Assembly: GCA_905182995.1 (NCBI GenBank)
Contig: CAJJDP010000119.1
Span: forward strand, 173,384 to 237,383
Direction: 5' to 3'
DNA: 64,000 nucleotides
DNA from: Paramecium octaurelia
Taxonomy: Eukaryota; Ciliophora; Oligohymenophorea; Peniculida; Parameciidae
Part shown: positions 1 through 14,534 of the stretch, in pieces
How the letters are laid out: every line of letters starts with the position of its first letter
Numbering within the stretch: position 1 is the stretch's first letter
The notes under the pieces: generated by a model
Seen by the model: the letters and a program-made list of their open reading frames with translations, nothing else
Told to the model about the DNA's origin: nothing
The model's database searches: none
Made by a program: the position numbers and the translations under genes

Positions 1-2
1 TT

Positions 3-179
3 AGAGAATTGAGTGAATTAATTTCATCAAGAAGAATCAATTGTAAAATCGATAAGGTTGCTGGAATCATCGAATCTTCAAGGGCTGATGATAGAAATCA
101 ACTCTATAATAATTTAATTAAATAGGGAGACTACTTACTAAATAGGGTCTAGAAACTATCAAGATTAACAGATTTGTGA
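3..179 (+). CDS. 3' end of an unidentified protein
   Basis: This frame is open from the left edge to a TGA at 177-179 and gives 58 C-terminal residues. It reads three TAG/TAA codons as Gln. The sequence is charged and helix-prone (RELSELISSRR at the start, YLLNRVQKLSRLTDL at the end), so a coiled-coil tail is likely. No family is recognisable from this piece, and the start lies outside the window. The next gene begins about 200 bp downstream on the same strand. Confidence 0.6.
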
Positions 180-377
180 TATTTAAGTATAAATAAAATA
201 GTATAAATATATTTTAATTATTAATATCAAATCTAAATTAATCCATGTATTTATGGATCAAACATTTTAAAAAATAAAATTAAGAATTATGATTAATGTT
301 CCCCCTAATATTATTCCTTATTATTCATATTGTAAATTTCAGCTATTAATTATATATATATAATTTATATTTATTTG

Positions 378-904
378 ATGTAAAAATCAAAGGATTCTAC
401 TGATGAAATTTCAGCCAAATACAAACTTCTTAGATTAGCCCTTATTTTAGAGAAATAAGCACTTAAAACTCCACTAAACATACTCAAGATCTACACTAAT
501 ATTAAATGGAGATTTAATTAGACTACAGACTTTGATTACCAGCCAAATTAGTGGAATGAAATACGTCTAGCTCACCATTGTGAATCGTAATCTTTTTTTT
601 TAAGTTTAGATCCCCCAATATATTAAAAAAGAGCCTTAAATATGCAGTATAGGAGGTCTAAATTAAAAATTATACAGAGAGAGTTCATAATTCGTAATTA
701 GAAGGTAGAAGAACTTCTTAACAATTGGAATAAATGGTAGAGTTGGCCAGAGTGAATAGTTAAAAACGTAATTCCATAAGGAAACCCGTTAATATAACCA
801 AAGATGTTTACCAGAGCATTTACGAGTTTGGTCTTCTGTTCATTTTATTTGGATTTATTGGGTCTATGTACTTTGTGATAAGTCAATAACTCAAAAAACA
901 ATGA
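378..904 (+). CDS. small protein with one C-terminal membrane segment
   Basis: ATG at 378 and TGA at 902-904. A 29-nt intron at 752-780 must be removed to avoid an early TGA at 753. The spliced product is about 165 aa. An 18-nt GT..AG stretch at 577-594 could be a second intron; removing it keeps the frame. The N-terminal part is basic and rich in Trp and Gln. After the intron comes a hydrophobic helix (GLLFILFGFIGSMYFV) followed by a short polar tail (ISQQLKKQ), so the protein looks tail-anchored, perhaps in mitochondria or the endoplasmic reticulum. I do not recognise a family. The gain of an uninterrupted membrane helix on splicing is the best support for the model. Confidence 0.65.
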
Positions 905-1050
905 TCTTTTTAATAGTTGTTAGATGATATTCAATTTCTATATATAAAAAATCTTATTTTAAATCAGTTTGAATGCTCTATTTGCTAAGAATCAGCAATA
1001 TACTATTGATAAATTGCAATATATGAAACTCATAATTAATTTATTTAAAA

Positions 1051-3065
1051 ATGAATAACAATAAAAGATAGACAATAGAAGATGCGATGAGAGCAGAGTA
1101 GATTTCTTATAACCCACCGTAATCTGTGTATTAAAACTATTATGGATATAACTAATATATGCCATATGGGTACTAGCAAATGATGCCCAATCAATATTAA
1201 TATAATCAATATTATCTCTATAATTATCAAATGTTGCAGACCCAATGTATTTGAATATTTAACTTAGAACAAAATAATCTGTTGGGTAATCAAACTAAAA
1301 TTTAAAGACCCTAGTAATAGCATATTTAACAATCTAATCCAGCTTTGAATTCCCAATAAAAAGTATCCTAACCACTTTAACAAGTGAGTCAACTCTAGTC
1401 ACAGCAGCAATCAAATATTTAATAGACTTAAGATTAATAACAAAAGGATGACATGACCTCTAGAATCGAGAAAGAGTAGAATCAGTTTTTACCACCTGTG
1501 GATGTTTCCGAGTTGGATCAACCTTCAAGATGGGAGAATGAAATAAAGATTTACTCATACTTATACCGGAAGTTAAATGTTGAAATGCCTAATTTAATTA
1601 GTATGACTTAAAATTAATCAATCACATAGGTGCGAGATTTTGTAATTCCAGAGAAGTATTTAATGAACAATCCTCTGTTACAGTGAAGTAGTATGTGGAA
1701 AGGGCATTTAATAAATGCCAATCTGATACCGAGAGAAATCTCATGGAACAATACTTGAAGGCTATAATTGCAGAAGCCTAACGCAAAAACGAATACAGTA
1801 TAAGGGATTGGTCTAAATTTCCATTGCCAACACTTTCCAGAGAGAATTAAATACGAACTCAGTCGCTATTCTCTTAAAATCTCCAATTAAAACAAAGCAC
1901 AGCTGTGGCATTGAATTCATTAGGCTAAACAAGTAAATTTGGGGCTCCAAGTTAAGCCCAACCTATTGGACCAGCGTAAAGTAATGGTTCTTAATAATAG
2001 AAATTACAGCATCTACTAGCATTTAAAATTTGATGTCTTTAAACGATTAACTGAAATAGTAATAAGTTGATGCTATAAATCAAAATCATATGAAAAATAA
2101 GAAAATTGACTATAGCATAGATTTGGCTATGCTATAAATTGGAAAATTACAGCCCAATGCTACAATATAGATTAAATAACAATAAAAATAGATTAAAAAA
2201 AAAATAGAGGAAGAAGACCAATTTATTTCAACAAATATGAAAATTACAGTATTTTGGAATTAAATTTATTTTTAAGGGAACTTGTGAAGACTTAGAAAAA
2301 CCATATTATAGACTGACTGGTTTGCCTGATCCTAATACAATAAGACCAGAGCACATTTTAAAAAAAGCATTGCATCATATTCTGGAAAAGTGGAAAAACT
2401 ATTAGGCAGATTATAATTTTACAATCGAGCAATTTAGATCAATCAGATAGGATTTGTTGGTGTAACATATAGAGAACAGATTTACAGTATAAGTGTATGA
2501 AGAAAATGCCAGAATTTGTTTAGAATGTGGAGATTTCCCAAGATATGAAAGTTGTTGGACTATGTTGTGTGATTTGTATGACATGATAAGCATAAGTGAA
2601 GGGAAGGATGCCAGTTTCATTGGAAATAAAGTTGAATTCGATAGTTATAGGATTGTGTATCTGACAATGTTAAATAAATAGGATTAATTAGTCAAAATAT
2701 TACATTAGAATTCTGATGATCAGAGAATCAAGTTTGCTCTTGGGTATGTAAATTATTCATGACCTTTAGGATAAGAGAATCTTACAAATGTGGAAATTAT
2801 GTTAAACTATTCAAGGATTATAAGGAAGCTGGTGAAACTATGGGAAGTATAATCAACCATTTTTTAGTTAGAATCAGAGTCAAAGCATTGAAATAAATAG
2901 TAAGAACGTATGATTAACTCATTAATTTTTAGATATATATCAAATATAGAGTTAGAATATTTAGCCAAACTGTTAGCATTTTAAGATGTTGAACAATTCA
3001 AATAGTTTATGTAATATTTTGGTACCAATATATTATTAAATTATTATAGACCTAGTAAGATTTGA
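1051..3065 (+). CDS. SAC3/GANP-domain protein, LENG8/Thp3-like
   Basis: Six short introns (1247-1267, 1601-1629, 1981-2000, 2249-2276, 2744-2769, 2908-2932) give an exact 621-aa frame. Residues 1 to about 150 are low-complexity Gln/Tyr/Asn. A central conserved block includes KQYVERAF and WSKFPLPTL. The C-terminal half is a clear SAC3/GANP domain: YRLTGLPDPNTIRPEHIL, then FTIEQFRSIRQDLLVQ, then FTVQVYEENARICLECGDF. This order and spacing fit LENG8 (animals) and Thp3 (yeast). Proteins of this class form TREX-2-like complexes with a PCI partner such as Csn12 and act in transcription elongation, splicing and mRNA export in the nucleus. The family role is established knowledge; the assignment to this gene is from motif reading. 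Confidence 0.88.
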
Positions 3066-3167
3066 CGAAACTTTGACATATTTATTAACCAAATAAAGTA
3101 TAAATGCCTTTGATAATATTAATTTTGATAAGCTGAATGAGTGAGATAAGTATTAATATATTTATTA

Positions 3168-6100
3168 TCAATTCTCATGTATTAATTCTTCCCCGACGAT
3201 TCCGCTTCTTTTCCTTCTTATTGATATAGTTGGATAAGATGATAGATATCTACTTTGTCTTTTGATCAACGATTTAGATTGTTTGAGTCTTTTTAACTTA
3301 TACTTCTCATTAATTGTCTCGATCACTCTTTCAACATTGTATTAAGGATAATAAAATTAATATTCTTAATATTTATCCAGTCCATCCAATTCATTGATGA
3401 TTAGTTTTTAATAATACTCTATCTTTAGTTGAGTCTTAAAGTCAGCTGAAGCACAAAAAGTGAAACTATTTTATTTGGTTAATTTTGTCTTATCAGGTGA
3501 TTGCTAATCAGAATCTGATGAATGTTCACAAATATCTTACAAAACTACCTTGTCAGGCACTTTCAATTCAATTTTTTAACAAGATTCTTACTTGTCTAAC
3601 TTTTTGTTACCCATCTTAATAAATTTCAAAGTAGACATCTATTTTGTACTCCCTATTCCTGTGAAGCTGGGCCTAGGATTATGAGTGTTATTTGAATTTT
3701 ATCTCATTATTTGATCTTGACTTTCATGTGGGCTTTCCTTGCCTCCACTCTAGAAGGTAGGGTTTAGGTTATTTTTAATAAGAGTATTAATAGAGGAATC
3801 AGTACATGATCTGAATAAGTATTTTTGATGTTCCAAGCATTACAAGTCCATTTTCTTAATTATTGAATCATTTATAGATTCTTCTTAAATTAAATTATTC
3901 TCTAAAGCATATGTCACTAAACGATATTATATGCCTAATCGATCACTTTTAGAATTCTACCTAAATAAACAACTTATTTATTACATGAGATTTGGCTTAT
4001 CTACGCTCATGCAACTGCCTTGCTTATTCCTAAGCATATTATCGTTTAACTACAAACCGAATGTTTGGTTAATAAAAGACAAAAGGACACTCTAATACCT
4101 TATGGTTTTGATAGCAGAGTTCACAACCTGACAATTTAATTCTTTCTTGCAATTGAACTTTGTTGAGTGCCTGTTTATATTTTTCGAATTCTTCTGGATA
4201 CTTTTGAAGTAAAAGGTGAAACTGTTATTTATCCAAGACAGCAACTCTAACAAAACTCTAGGCTTTGGCTGAAAATGGTAATTTAGCATTAGTAAGAAAA
4301 TACTTTTCTCCCAAAACCTCATTTTTTTTTATTAGAGACAATTATGAGAATTTATTCTTTTCTTAAAATAATGAATAATGCAAATAATACATTTGTTTAA
4401 TTCCACGATGAGGGAAATTTCTCCTTCCAACACAAAATACAACTCATTAATTTCTTAGTCTGAAATTACGATAAATTCATCTGGCATATATTATTTTTCT
4501 TTGACCAATTGACATATTTCCTTCAACATTAAATCAGAGAAAGTAGTTGATATTAATTTAGAATTTTATATAAATTTTCTATATATGTCTATCTTCAATT
4601 CTGTTTTCAATGTAGGATCCAATTTCTCAATCAATTTAACACATTCATTATCTGAAGTGTGATCAATCTAAATAAAATATTCAAAAAACTTTTTGACCTT
4701 GTTAGCCAATACTTTATTTACATTTCTTTCATCAATAAATTTCTTAATTAGAAACATCTTGTGTCTTTAATTTTTCTTGTTTTCATTTAACTGACTAAAA
4801 ATATTCCCAATACTAGAAATCGTATATGCAAACACCACACTGCTTACTACAGCTACTATTACGACAAACATTCTTTCAACAGAGCTGACTGGTATGACAT
4901 CTCCGTATCCGATGGTCAAAGTAGTAATCGAACTCCAATAAATCGAGAAAACATATCTAACGAACCAGGACTCTCCATCAATGTTTTTCTACTTGATCCA
5001 ATTCTGATCATATCTTAAATCAATATATCTAAAACAATAATACCCGAATTCATCTTCTAAGACTCCTATGTAATGCCAAACACAACCAAATAGGTGAGAC
5101 AAAAACAGAAACTGAATCAACAAACGCACCACATCTATAAATGTTTAATAATTTTATCTTAAATTTAGGGTCTCTTCTAGTGTATCTGCCAGCAATATCA
5201 ATCTTTTTAAGCGTATTAATAATAGGATCTCAAAAATTTGAGATTCATTGCTTATTACACTTATAAACTAAGGCATAACACTCAAAAAGTCATAGCAAAA
5301 TGTAGACTTTAAATAATGCAAAGCAATTTGTTTCTAATCTATTACCAATACTCCATGTTCATAAAATCCTGTCAAAAAATTCAATAAAATTTCTATCAAG
5401 TAGACATAGAGGGGCAGTGTGAATAAAAAAAACTACAACAGCTCTTATGAAACGTCTATTTAAAAACAAATCTTTAATGGCACAAAGACCATTTGAATTG
5501 ATAAAATGATCAATAGGAACACATCCCATATTAATTTAGGTGTACTAGTTGGTACTATAATAAAGATGATCTTGTAAACAAAATATTATAAAAATATATG
5601 GCAAGACTAATATAAGCAATTATTTTGAATCCTTAATTTAAGCATTTACTTTATAAATTTTATATAAATACTGAATAGCTGAGTTTCTTTTTGCCTCTTA
5701 TTAAAAATCGCTCTTCATAATAATCAAATACGGCTGATTAATCATTTATAGCATAGAATTACCTTTTTTTCATGAAGGTAAATTTGAACTTCTCAGAGTT
5801 GATTAATAATGCCATCACAAATCTAATAACGTAAGTCATAATTCTTAATGCTCCTTTTTACCATATTTTGTTATCCCAACCTCCGATGGGTTAATGAAGA
5901 TCATCCGATTGAATCTTTTGGGTTTCCTTCATCACTTTGCTAATGGATTCGAGTTTTGATTCCCTACGACTTGGATGTCCGCTTTGATTTGAAACCGATG
6001 AATTTTCTGAAGCATACAACTCATTGTCTTCATCAGCACAACTCTCTGGGATTTATTATTCAATTAATTATAACCCTAATCCTGGGCGACTCTCAAATCC

Positions 6101-6220
6101 CGCATTGTTGATGACTAATATTAACAATAATATATTGCTTAAGGTTTCAGTGTTATTTCTCATTGTCATCAATCTTGAAGAATCAGTCTTATAAATGATG
6201 TCTATTCCATGTCTATCCAT
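3168..6220 (-). CDS. voltage-gated-like K+ channel with cyclic-nucleotide-binding domain
   Basis: The start is the ATG at 6220 and the stop is the TGA at 3168-3170. Several short introns are needed and not all junctions were resolved; the product is roughly 950 aa. A polar N-terminus of about 150 residues precedes the membrane segments. The pore reads WSSITTLTIGYGDVIPVSS (filter GYGD near 4899-4910) and is followed by an S6-like helix. A linker leads to a CNBD, with YMPDEFIVISDQEINELYF, then a phosphate-cassette-like stretch near 4250-4320. After the CNBD lies a Cys/His motif (CELCYQNHKVLECPF) and a basic tail. The domain order fits the EAG/KCNH-CNG superfamily, which is greatly expanded in ciliates and tunes ciliary beating through membrane potential. 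Whether cAMP or cGMP binds cannot be told. Confidence 0.88.
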
Positions 6221-7294
6221 TTTTTATATGCAAATATAAATATATAAATTGAATATCATCAGATTATTTTAACTTCATTCTTATGTATCCTTATTAATTG
6301 TTTCTTAATTGTTACAAATTTAAATCTTTTCATTTCTAAAACATTATTAAATCCAATTTATATAACTTCGAAATCTTCCAAATGTCAAAGTATTAATGAA
6401 AATCTTTTTAATAAAAGTTTTATAATGTTGCATCGAACACTAATTGGATAATTTTAAGGTGCAAATCAATCATGATGATAAGGAATTAACACAACCAATA
6501 GATCGAATTAGACATCACTATTGATTTTATTAACTTCTAATTACAGTATTATAAATTATAGTCTACTTCATCTAACAAACAAAGGAGCGACATATAGTCA
6601 CTATTTAGATATATCTAATTAATCTTTTCCTATTTTTGCTCAAGAAATTTTGATTTACTTTTTGTTACTCATGAGAATCTTAGTATGAATATCAATTTTT
6701 ATTGGGTACTCTTATTTCTATCAAAAATAATGACTCTCAATATTATTCATTATTCTGTCTTAATTCTTAAAATATTCTAAACTTTATTCTTTTACACTCA
6801 TTTTAATTTTGTTTATTTAATTTATAAATTTATTGATCCTTTTGGTTATTCACATATTTGAGTATGAATTCTTAAAACTTAAATAGATTAATTATGAAGT
6901 ATTTATATATATACTTTATATTAACTAATTTTTATATGTTCATATTTATAATAAAATTTGTTAAATGTTTGTTAGAAATGAAAATTCAAATTTAGTAAGT
7001 CCTCCTAATCATCGAAACATTAATACATTGATTCTTTGAAGATGCCTGAACTAATTCGTGTAAATAGTGATGGATAATCTGAATAGAATAGTTTTAATAG
7101 TTTTAATTGAAATTGAATTTATTCATTCATTGTTATAATATTCTAAATGATACAAATCAATAGAATAATATATGCGAATTTTGAAGAAATGCTTAAGAAT
7201 AAATTTATAGATATTATTATAAATTATTATTTAACACCAGGATAGTGAATGCAATAAAAAATTAAATATTTATTAGTATATTAATATTTCTTAA
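6221..7294. other. long intergenic region between divergent genes
   Basis: This roughly 1.07-kb AT-rich stretch lies between the K+ channel and kinase start codons and probably holds both promoters. A TGA-free frame of 129 codons exists at 6472-6861 (+). It has no intron signature, no recognisable motif and biased AT-driven composition, so I do not call it a gene. No tRNA or other RNA gene is visible. Confidence 0.5.
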
Positions 7295-8277
7295 ATGTTT
7301 GTAGTGACTAAAATTGGACAAGGGTATTCTGCGGAGTATTTAATTCTTAAAGCTTTTTAGTGTCTAACTGGTGAATCGATGTGGATAACTGATGGCTATG
7401 AAGGTTTTCAAATAGTAATAGTCATCTTTGTATGAAAATGAAATAAAAATAATGCAGTTATTAAGCAACATTCCAGGAGTAATAAGAGTAAGGGAATGTG
7501 AATGCGATGGTTGCATCATGATGGATTACGCCAAACAGGGGAATCTATTACAATATTTAAAGCTCTAGAAATTCACTGAAGAATTTTCAAGACATTATTT
7601 TAAGTAGATAATCTAAAGTATAGTTTTATAAAATCATAGTAATCTCTGAAATCCATAAAAAAGGAGTGGCTCACAGAGATCTAAAATTAGAAAACATACT
7701 GTTGGATGATAATTTCAATATTCTAATCTGCGATTTCGGCTACGCAATAAAATTTTTGGATGCTCAAGGAAAAAGAACCAAGATTAACACGTATTCGCTT
7801 TCTATCTATGTTCAGCTATGTCGGTTCACCATCAACAGCAGCTCCTGAAATATTCCTCCAACAACCTTACCATGGAATCGAAGCTGACCTATTTCAATTG
7901 GGAGTGATATTGTTTTAGATCACTTCTGGCTTCTGTCCATTTTAGACTGCCAACATCAAAACGGATTAAGTATACCAATTAATTTACAGGTATTATCTCT
8001 TCATGTATTTGTTTAAGGAAACAGTACAACAAGTTTTGGGAAGTTCAATAGGTCGACTTTAGTCCAGAGTTGAAGGATCTCATAACGAAGTTATTGGCTT
8101 TCAATCCCAATTAGAGATTATCAGTAACGAATAATGCAATATGTTTTATTATAGATCTCAGAAATTGAATCGCATCCCTGGATACTCAAATGCGGAGTTG
8201 ATGATTCACTAATCGTTCATGAAATGAGCAACAGATATCAATAGATACTATAAACATCCCAAGAGAAAGAATAATGA
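7295..8277 (+). CDS. small serine/threonine protein kinase
   Basis: Five introns (7336-7360, 7618-7639, 7791-7815, 7990-8017, 8124-8154) give 283 aa in exact frame, essentially a bare kinase domain. Motifs appear in order: glycine loop GQGYSADVQL, ATP lysine in MAMKVFK, acidic residue in the C-helix (ENEIKIM), catalytic loop HRDLKLEN, metal-binding DFG (CDFGYAIK), activation-segment end GSPSTAAPE, and the closing SHPWIL. All catalytic residues are present, so the enzyme should be active. The HRDLKLEN and GSPxxxAPE forms point to the CAMK/SNF1-like groups, which are large in Paramecium. Substrate and pathway are unknown. The C-terminal tail after the domain is only about 40 residues. Confidence 0.92.
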
Positions 8278-8338
8278 AATACAATATTTTACTTTATCGA
8301 ATTTCGAAAATATTGAAATATATATATATAATTAGAAG

Positions 8339-10476
8339 TCAATATGAATCTTATTTCTAGTTCTTCAATCTCTCCAACTCTTTATCTGAGACTATGTACT
8401 CAGTAGTGAAAATATCTAAGAATTCTAAGAACTCCACGTAGTTGTATTGTCTCTCGTAAATTTCATTCAACTTTGCAGTGTTCAATTGGTTTTTGTATAA
8501 GACTATGTAGGGCAGACTTTTTTTTAATTGTTCTCTTGAAATGTATAAGGAAGGGTAATCTAGTTGAGCCACAGTGAAATAGTTCTGATTATCTGAATCC
8601 ATAAGGGCCTTGAATAAAGATAGGTAATGCATAACATCTTGTCTGCTGACTTTTTTTTCTAATACTATTTATTCAATATTAATCAACTTCATAATTTCTT
8701 TAAATTTCTTATTATCCTTAGAAGAGAAGCTCGAAAATGGGTCATTGGTTAATTCAACCTTCTTGGGTAACTTTTTATATATCGCATTCTTAAACACTTC
8801 AACTTTATCCACGGCGTCCTCCTTAATTTCTTCGATTGATTGAGTGCCCTGGTGCAACAATTTCCTTTCAATGTGAGCTTCTTCATTAGGGTCCAACATT
8901 TACTTTTACTATTAAATGTAGTAAATAATAGAGTACTCCTTTTAATTTATTTTCAATTGATTTTCTTCTAATACCTTTGATATTCTCTTTTCTTTGCCTC
9001 ATTCCAGCTTCTTAATTTGCCAGATGCACTGAGTACTTAGTTTTGTTCTATTGAATAAAATACTGTATTGTTTTGAGATAAGTTTTCTGTTAATTCTTAT
9101 TCATTTGAAAAATGGACTGATCAATAACTTCATCATTTAATTATTCGTCATCTCCATCTTGCTGTATAACTTCAATGGATTGTTAAAGAGGCGATTTTAC
9201 AGCTTCCTCACTTTGATTATAAGCCATGGAATAAAAAGGAAGGAAATTATCTCTTTTGCCAAAGAACTTGACGATATCATCCTTAGATCTTAGGTCCACC
9301 ATCTTGGTTGCTAATTTCACATATTTGTCTAATTAGAATGAACCTCCAAGATTTAAAGTTTATCCAACTCTGCTCCAAAGATCGAACTCTCCCTATGATG
9401 TATAAAATCTATTTACGTGGAGATTGCAATAGATGAATTTCTCATAAGAAGGTATTTGATTTAAGGTTTAGAGTTCTTTACCATCTAAAAAAAAGAACTT
9501 TACTGTATTGATGTGCTGTTTGTAATGGAGTAAATCTAAGAAGTGCTTGGCCCAAGTGTTGTAGTTATCTGCTAATTCGCTCATATTACTGATCTTCTCA
9601 TAAATTGGTGCGAAATACACCAAGGCATTGAGTTATAATGATACCGAACTATTTGATAGTCTATAAGTGGTATACCTATTTTTGACTTCTACTTATGAGC
9701 TTTTTAAAACAAGGGTTTGATGAGGAAGGTACATCAAAATAAATATTCTTTTGTTCCCTCTTTTAAAGTTGACTCCCTATTACACGATTTTCAATTACAG
9801 ATACTAGTTAATCATATCTGGTTTCCAATATGTATTGAATCTCTCTAAATGATGTATTTCCTTTTAGACTTCATGAGCTAAATTGATTCTGTTGACTTTA
9901 TCGACTTTTTACCAAGAGTTTTCATTGAATGTTGGACTAGAGTTACCAATTATAAGGTACCTAAGTTTATGAAACTTTAGAATGGAATCATTTGAATAGG
10001 GTTCGAAATTATTCTCGAATATTAATGAGGAGAGATCTGTTCTAATTGGCTAATTGCTTATATAACTTGGTTATTAAGAATGGAATTTAAGGGGAGATTT
10101 GCTATTGGTTTTACTTACTTTCTTGTGATCTAATTCAATAATTGGCTAGGAGTTTGAGATTTCGTCGCTTATCAGGGAGAGTTGATGTTTTCGATACTTT
10201 TTGATGTCTTCTTTAGTTCTCTGAAGGATGTTGGGGAAAACGATCTTTTTGATGTTCTTTTGGTAGTTGAGTATTTCTTGTTGGGTTTTGGATGGAGAGG
10301 TGACTTTGGATATTTTGGGTTGAGAGGTTGAATGATGGGACTATTTGAGGATCGGGAGTCTTGATTTGAGTATGAGAGTACCTCTCTTCGATGTAGAAGT
10401 CGTCGAGTTGGATTTTGGTAGAGATTTGGAGATCAGTGAAGACAACTGGGAGGTATTCCTTGGTAGTATGAGACAT
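8339..10476 (-). CDS. unidentified 695-aa protein
   Basis: ATG at 10476 and TGA at 8339-8341, with introns at 10360-10381 (22 nt) and 8909-8936 (28 nt). The two introns join what look like separate frames into exactly 696 codons. Without the second intron, the upstream frame would stop inside the downstream coding sequence, which argues for one gene. The N-terminus is polar, with proline-rich stretches. The middle is globular-looking (WAKHFLDLLHYKQHI, EFDLWSRVGQTLNLGGSF). The C-terminal 186 residues are helical and acidic, with an EF-hand-like but incomplete loop (MDSDNQNYFTVAQLDYP). I recognise no family. If splicing does not occur at 8909-8936, there would be two adjacent genes. Confidence 0.7.
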
Positions 10477-10774
10477 TTTGGGCAATTCGGATAAGAATAT
10501 ATATATATATTATTTTAATTTAATATATAGTAATAAATTTAATTTGAATTGATTGAAGAATGACATTGTATGAAGTGGGTAGTTAAATAGGAATAATAAT
10601 AAAATTAATAATAATTCGTATTAGTGACATTCAGAAATGAAGGCATAATACATCACGAAATAAAATAAATAAAATAAATTAAATCATAATTCCTAAATCT
10701 ATAATTTGAATGACGTATAGTACGTATTATTCAAAGAGGATTCATCTTGATAAAGCATCATAATTAAAAATAAA

Positions 10775-12475
<1,701 letters not shown>

Positions 12476-13046
12476 TAGATAGTATATAATAAATATTATA
12501 AAAATTGTGTTCATATAAATAGTTTGTATTTATTTTTTTGCAGATTTGCTATAAAATAACAATTATTCAATAATTTGATACAACCGAATCATTTTAACAA
12601 CAAAATCATATTTTGTTGATCATATAAATTAACTTCCTTGTTTTTCGTTAAATCTCATTAGAATATCCGTATTATTGATAACTTCCATTAAATTTAACAA
12701 TATAATATTAATGTGAATTTTATGTTTATTAAAGATACTTTTAACTTGAATTCGATTTATATTAATATTTTACATCACATGAACCAACCTTTTACCAACC
12801 AACTAATCTTTTCCCATTTACTACATCAGCCTTAACCATTTACCCAGGATTTTCCCTATTAAAATCCTCTATAAACTTTTTATTCATAATTTTAAGTAGC
12901 ATGCAATTTCGCCCCATTTCATAACTAATAGAGTTATCCGTATTTTTAATTATCCTTGCCACTCAATGGACATAATGATTATGGTATTGCTCTTACATAT
13001 CGTAGTCACTTATTCAGATTAGTCAACATCCTCATAAAAAACGACT
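12476..13046. other. AT-rich intergenic region
   Basis: About 570 bp separate the dehydrogenase stop from the next start on the same strand. TGA and other signals are scattered in all frames. I see no RNA gene, repeat or coding pattern here. Confidence 0.5.
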
Positions 13047-13843
13047 ATGGCTATGGCAAATTCCAAAAATAGTAATAAAATTCAGGATCCCATTCACAAA
13101 CTTGTTTTGAGCAAATAAACGCTTCGTGAATACATACTTTTGATAATGGAAGATGATGATCAAATTCATTAGATTTCACAAAATCTAAGAGAAATCAACT
13201 AAGTTCAATTAGCACAGACTTTAGAAATCTTAGTTACAAAATAAAAATAGCATCTCAAAAGTAGGGAAGAATTAATCAAGTTTTGTCTAAGAAAAGCATT
13301 CAGGTTTATATTTTAGAAAATATCAGAAAGAAACAGCATTTCAAGTACTATTATCAACAATCTAATAGAAACTAATTTAAAAACTGCTAGGTAGGAATTT
13401 TTAAAAATCATGGAGCAGGAAACACATATTCCATTAGTGTTACCTTTTGGAAAGAACAGTAAAAACAAAACCATGAATAATGATTTTTTAAAAGAAGTAT
13501 TTTCTTCTCAAATTTTTCAAAGTTTCTACAAAGAGTTTTTAGGTATATTATCCACATAATTATAGATCATTTAGATGATACTATACAAGCAGACAGAAAG
13601 AAGAAGATTAACAAACTACAGGACAAAATTTGGTTGAGTTTAAGGGAGAATAGAACCGTAATTATGAAATCGTTTATAATAGACATCTATCGACATCAAA
13701 CGACTTCCTTGGTCGCTGAAAAACACAGAAAGAGTGAAATCGATAGCCTTAGAGTTGTTGACATTTTCATAAAATCATAACAAATGAAAATAAATATCCA
13801 TATTCATATAAATTATCATGTTGTTCCTTAATCAAACCCTTGA
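13047..13843 (+). CDS. unidentified helical protein
   Basis: The start is ATG 13047 (a second ATG follows at 13053) and the stop is TGA 13841-13843. One 23-nt intron at 13543-13565 removes a downstream TGA and gives 257 aa. The composition is rich in Lys, Glu, Gln, Ile and Leu with heptad-like spacing (MEDDDQIHQISQNLREI; ADRKKKINKLQDKIWLSLRE), suggesting a coiled coil. No catalytic or membrane feature is visible. The function is unknown. The last 20 residues after KSQQMKINI look like weakly constrained sequence, so the true stop could involve another unrecognised intron. Confidence 0.65.
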
Positions 13844-14003
13844 TATAATACACACCTGTAATATTAATCAATTGAGTTTCGTTTTTATCACAAACAAACA
13901 TTTAATCCATATAATTCAATATTTAAAAATAATAATTGTGTTGATATATATATGTGTATTAGTCATTAATAGAATGTAATAAAGAACACTGAAATACTAG
14001 TTC

Positions 14004-14405
14004 TCAATTAAAAACTAACCAAAAATCAACTGGTAACGAATCCCTATGTAAGTTGTATTATAGCAGGAATTATTTCTGTTTTTCATGTTGATTACCTTGA
14101 CTGGTTTGCATTCAATGGGTTCCAAACTCATACCTACGATTTTCTTTATCAGTAATATTTAGATGTTTAAATATTTAATTCATTAATAATTAATAAATAT
14201 AAGTAACTTGGATTCCATAGAAAAAAACATTTATTAAAATTTCGCTGTATCTATCACAATCGATGGATTCTAAAAGCAACAAACTTGATCCCTCATTGTT
14301 GAGCACATGAATTGATCCTATTTGTTGTTGGAAGGATTTAAAATAGAACAAGTTTAAATTATATTAATTTACATTTATTTTAATATATATATAGTAAAAA
14401 TTCAT
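14004..14405 (-). CDS. small unidentified protein
   Basis: ATG at 14405 and TGA at 14004-14006, with one 33-nt intron at 14101-14133; the spliced length is exactly 123 codons. The best-looking segment is IGSIHVLNNEGSSLLLLES followed by IDCDRYSEILINVFFYGIQ. The C-terminus reads LHRDSLPVDFWLVFN. The N-terminal 25 residues are AT-driven and may be untranslated, so the real start could lie downstream. The gene is convergent with the coiled-coil protein on its left. No family recognised. Confidence 0.5.
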
Positions 14406-14534
14406 TTAAGCATTCAATTGATATTCATATTAATTTAACAATAAAAATTATATAATACCAAAAATTCAAACCTATCCATGAATGGGAAACTAGTGCAATC
14501 GCTAATCAATTTGTTCCCCTTTTAACATTAAGAT

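Noticed and set aside
4092..4322. Separate small minus-strand frame at the K+ channel CNBD.
   Set aside because: It is a shadow. The adjacent frame encodes the CNBD end (SFVRVAVLDKQQFHLL).
6472..6861. TGA-free plus-strand frame of 129 codons between the K+ channel and kinase.
   Set aside because: With only TGA as stop and few G, such frames are expected by chance. Composition is AT-driven and no motif is present.
10498..10515. AT dinucleotide runs, also near 353, 8321 and 28151.
   Set aside because: Simple AT runs are frequent in this base composition and show no flanking structure suggesting mobile or excised elements.
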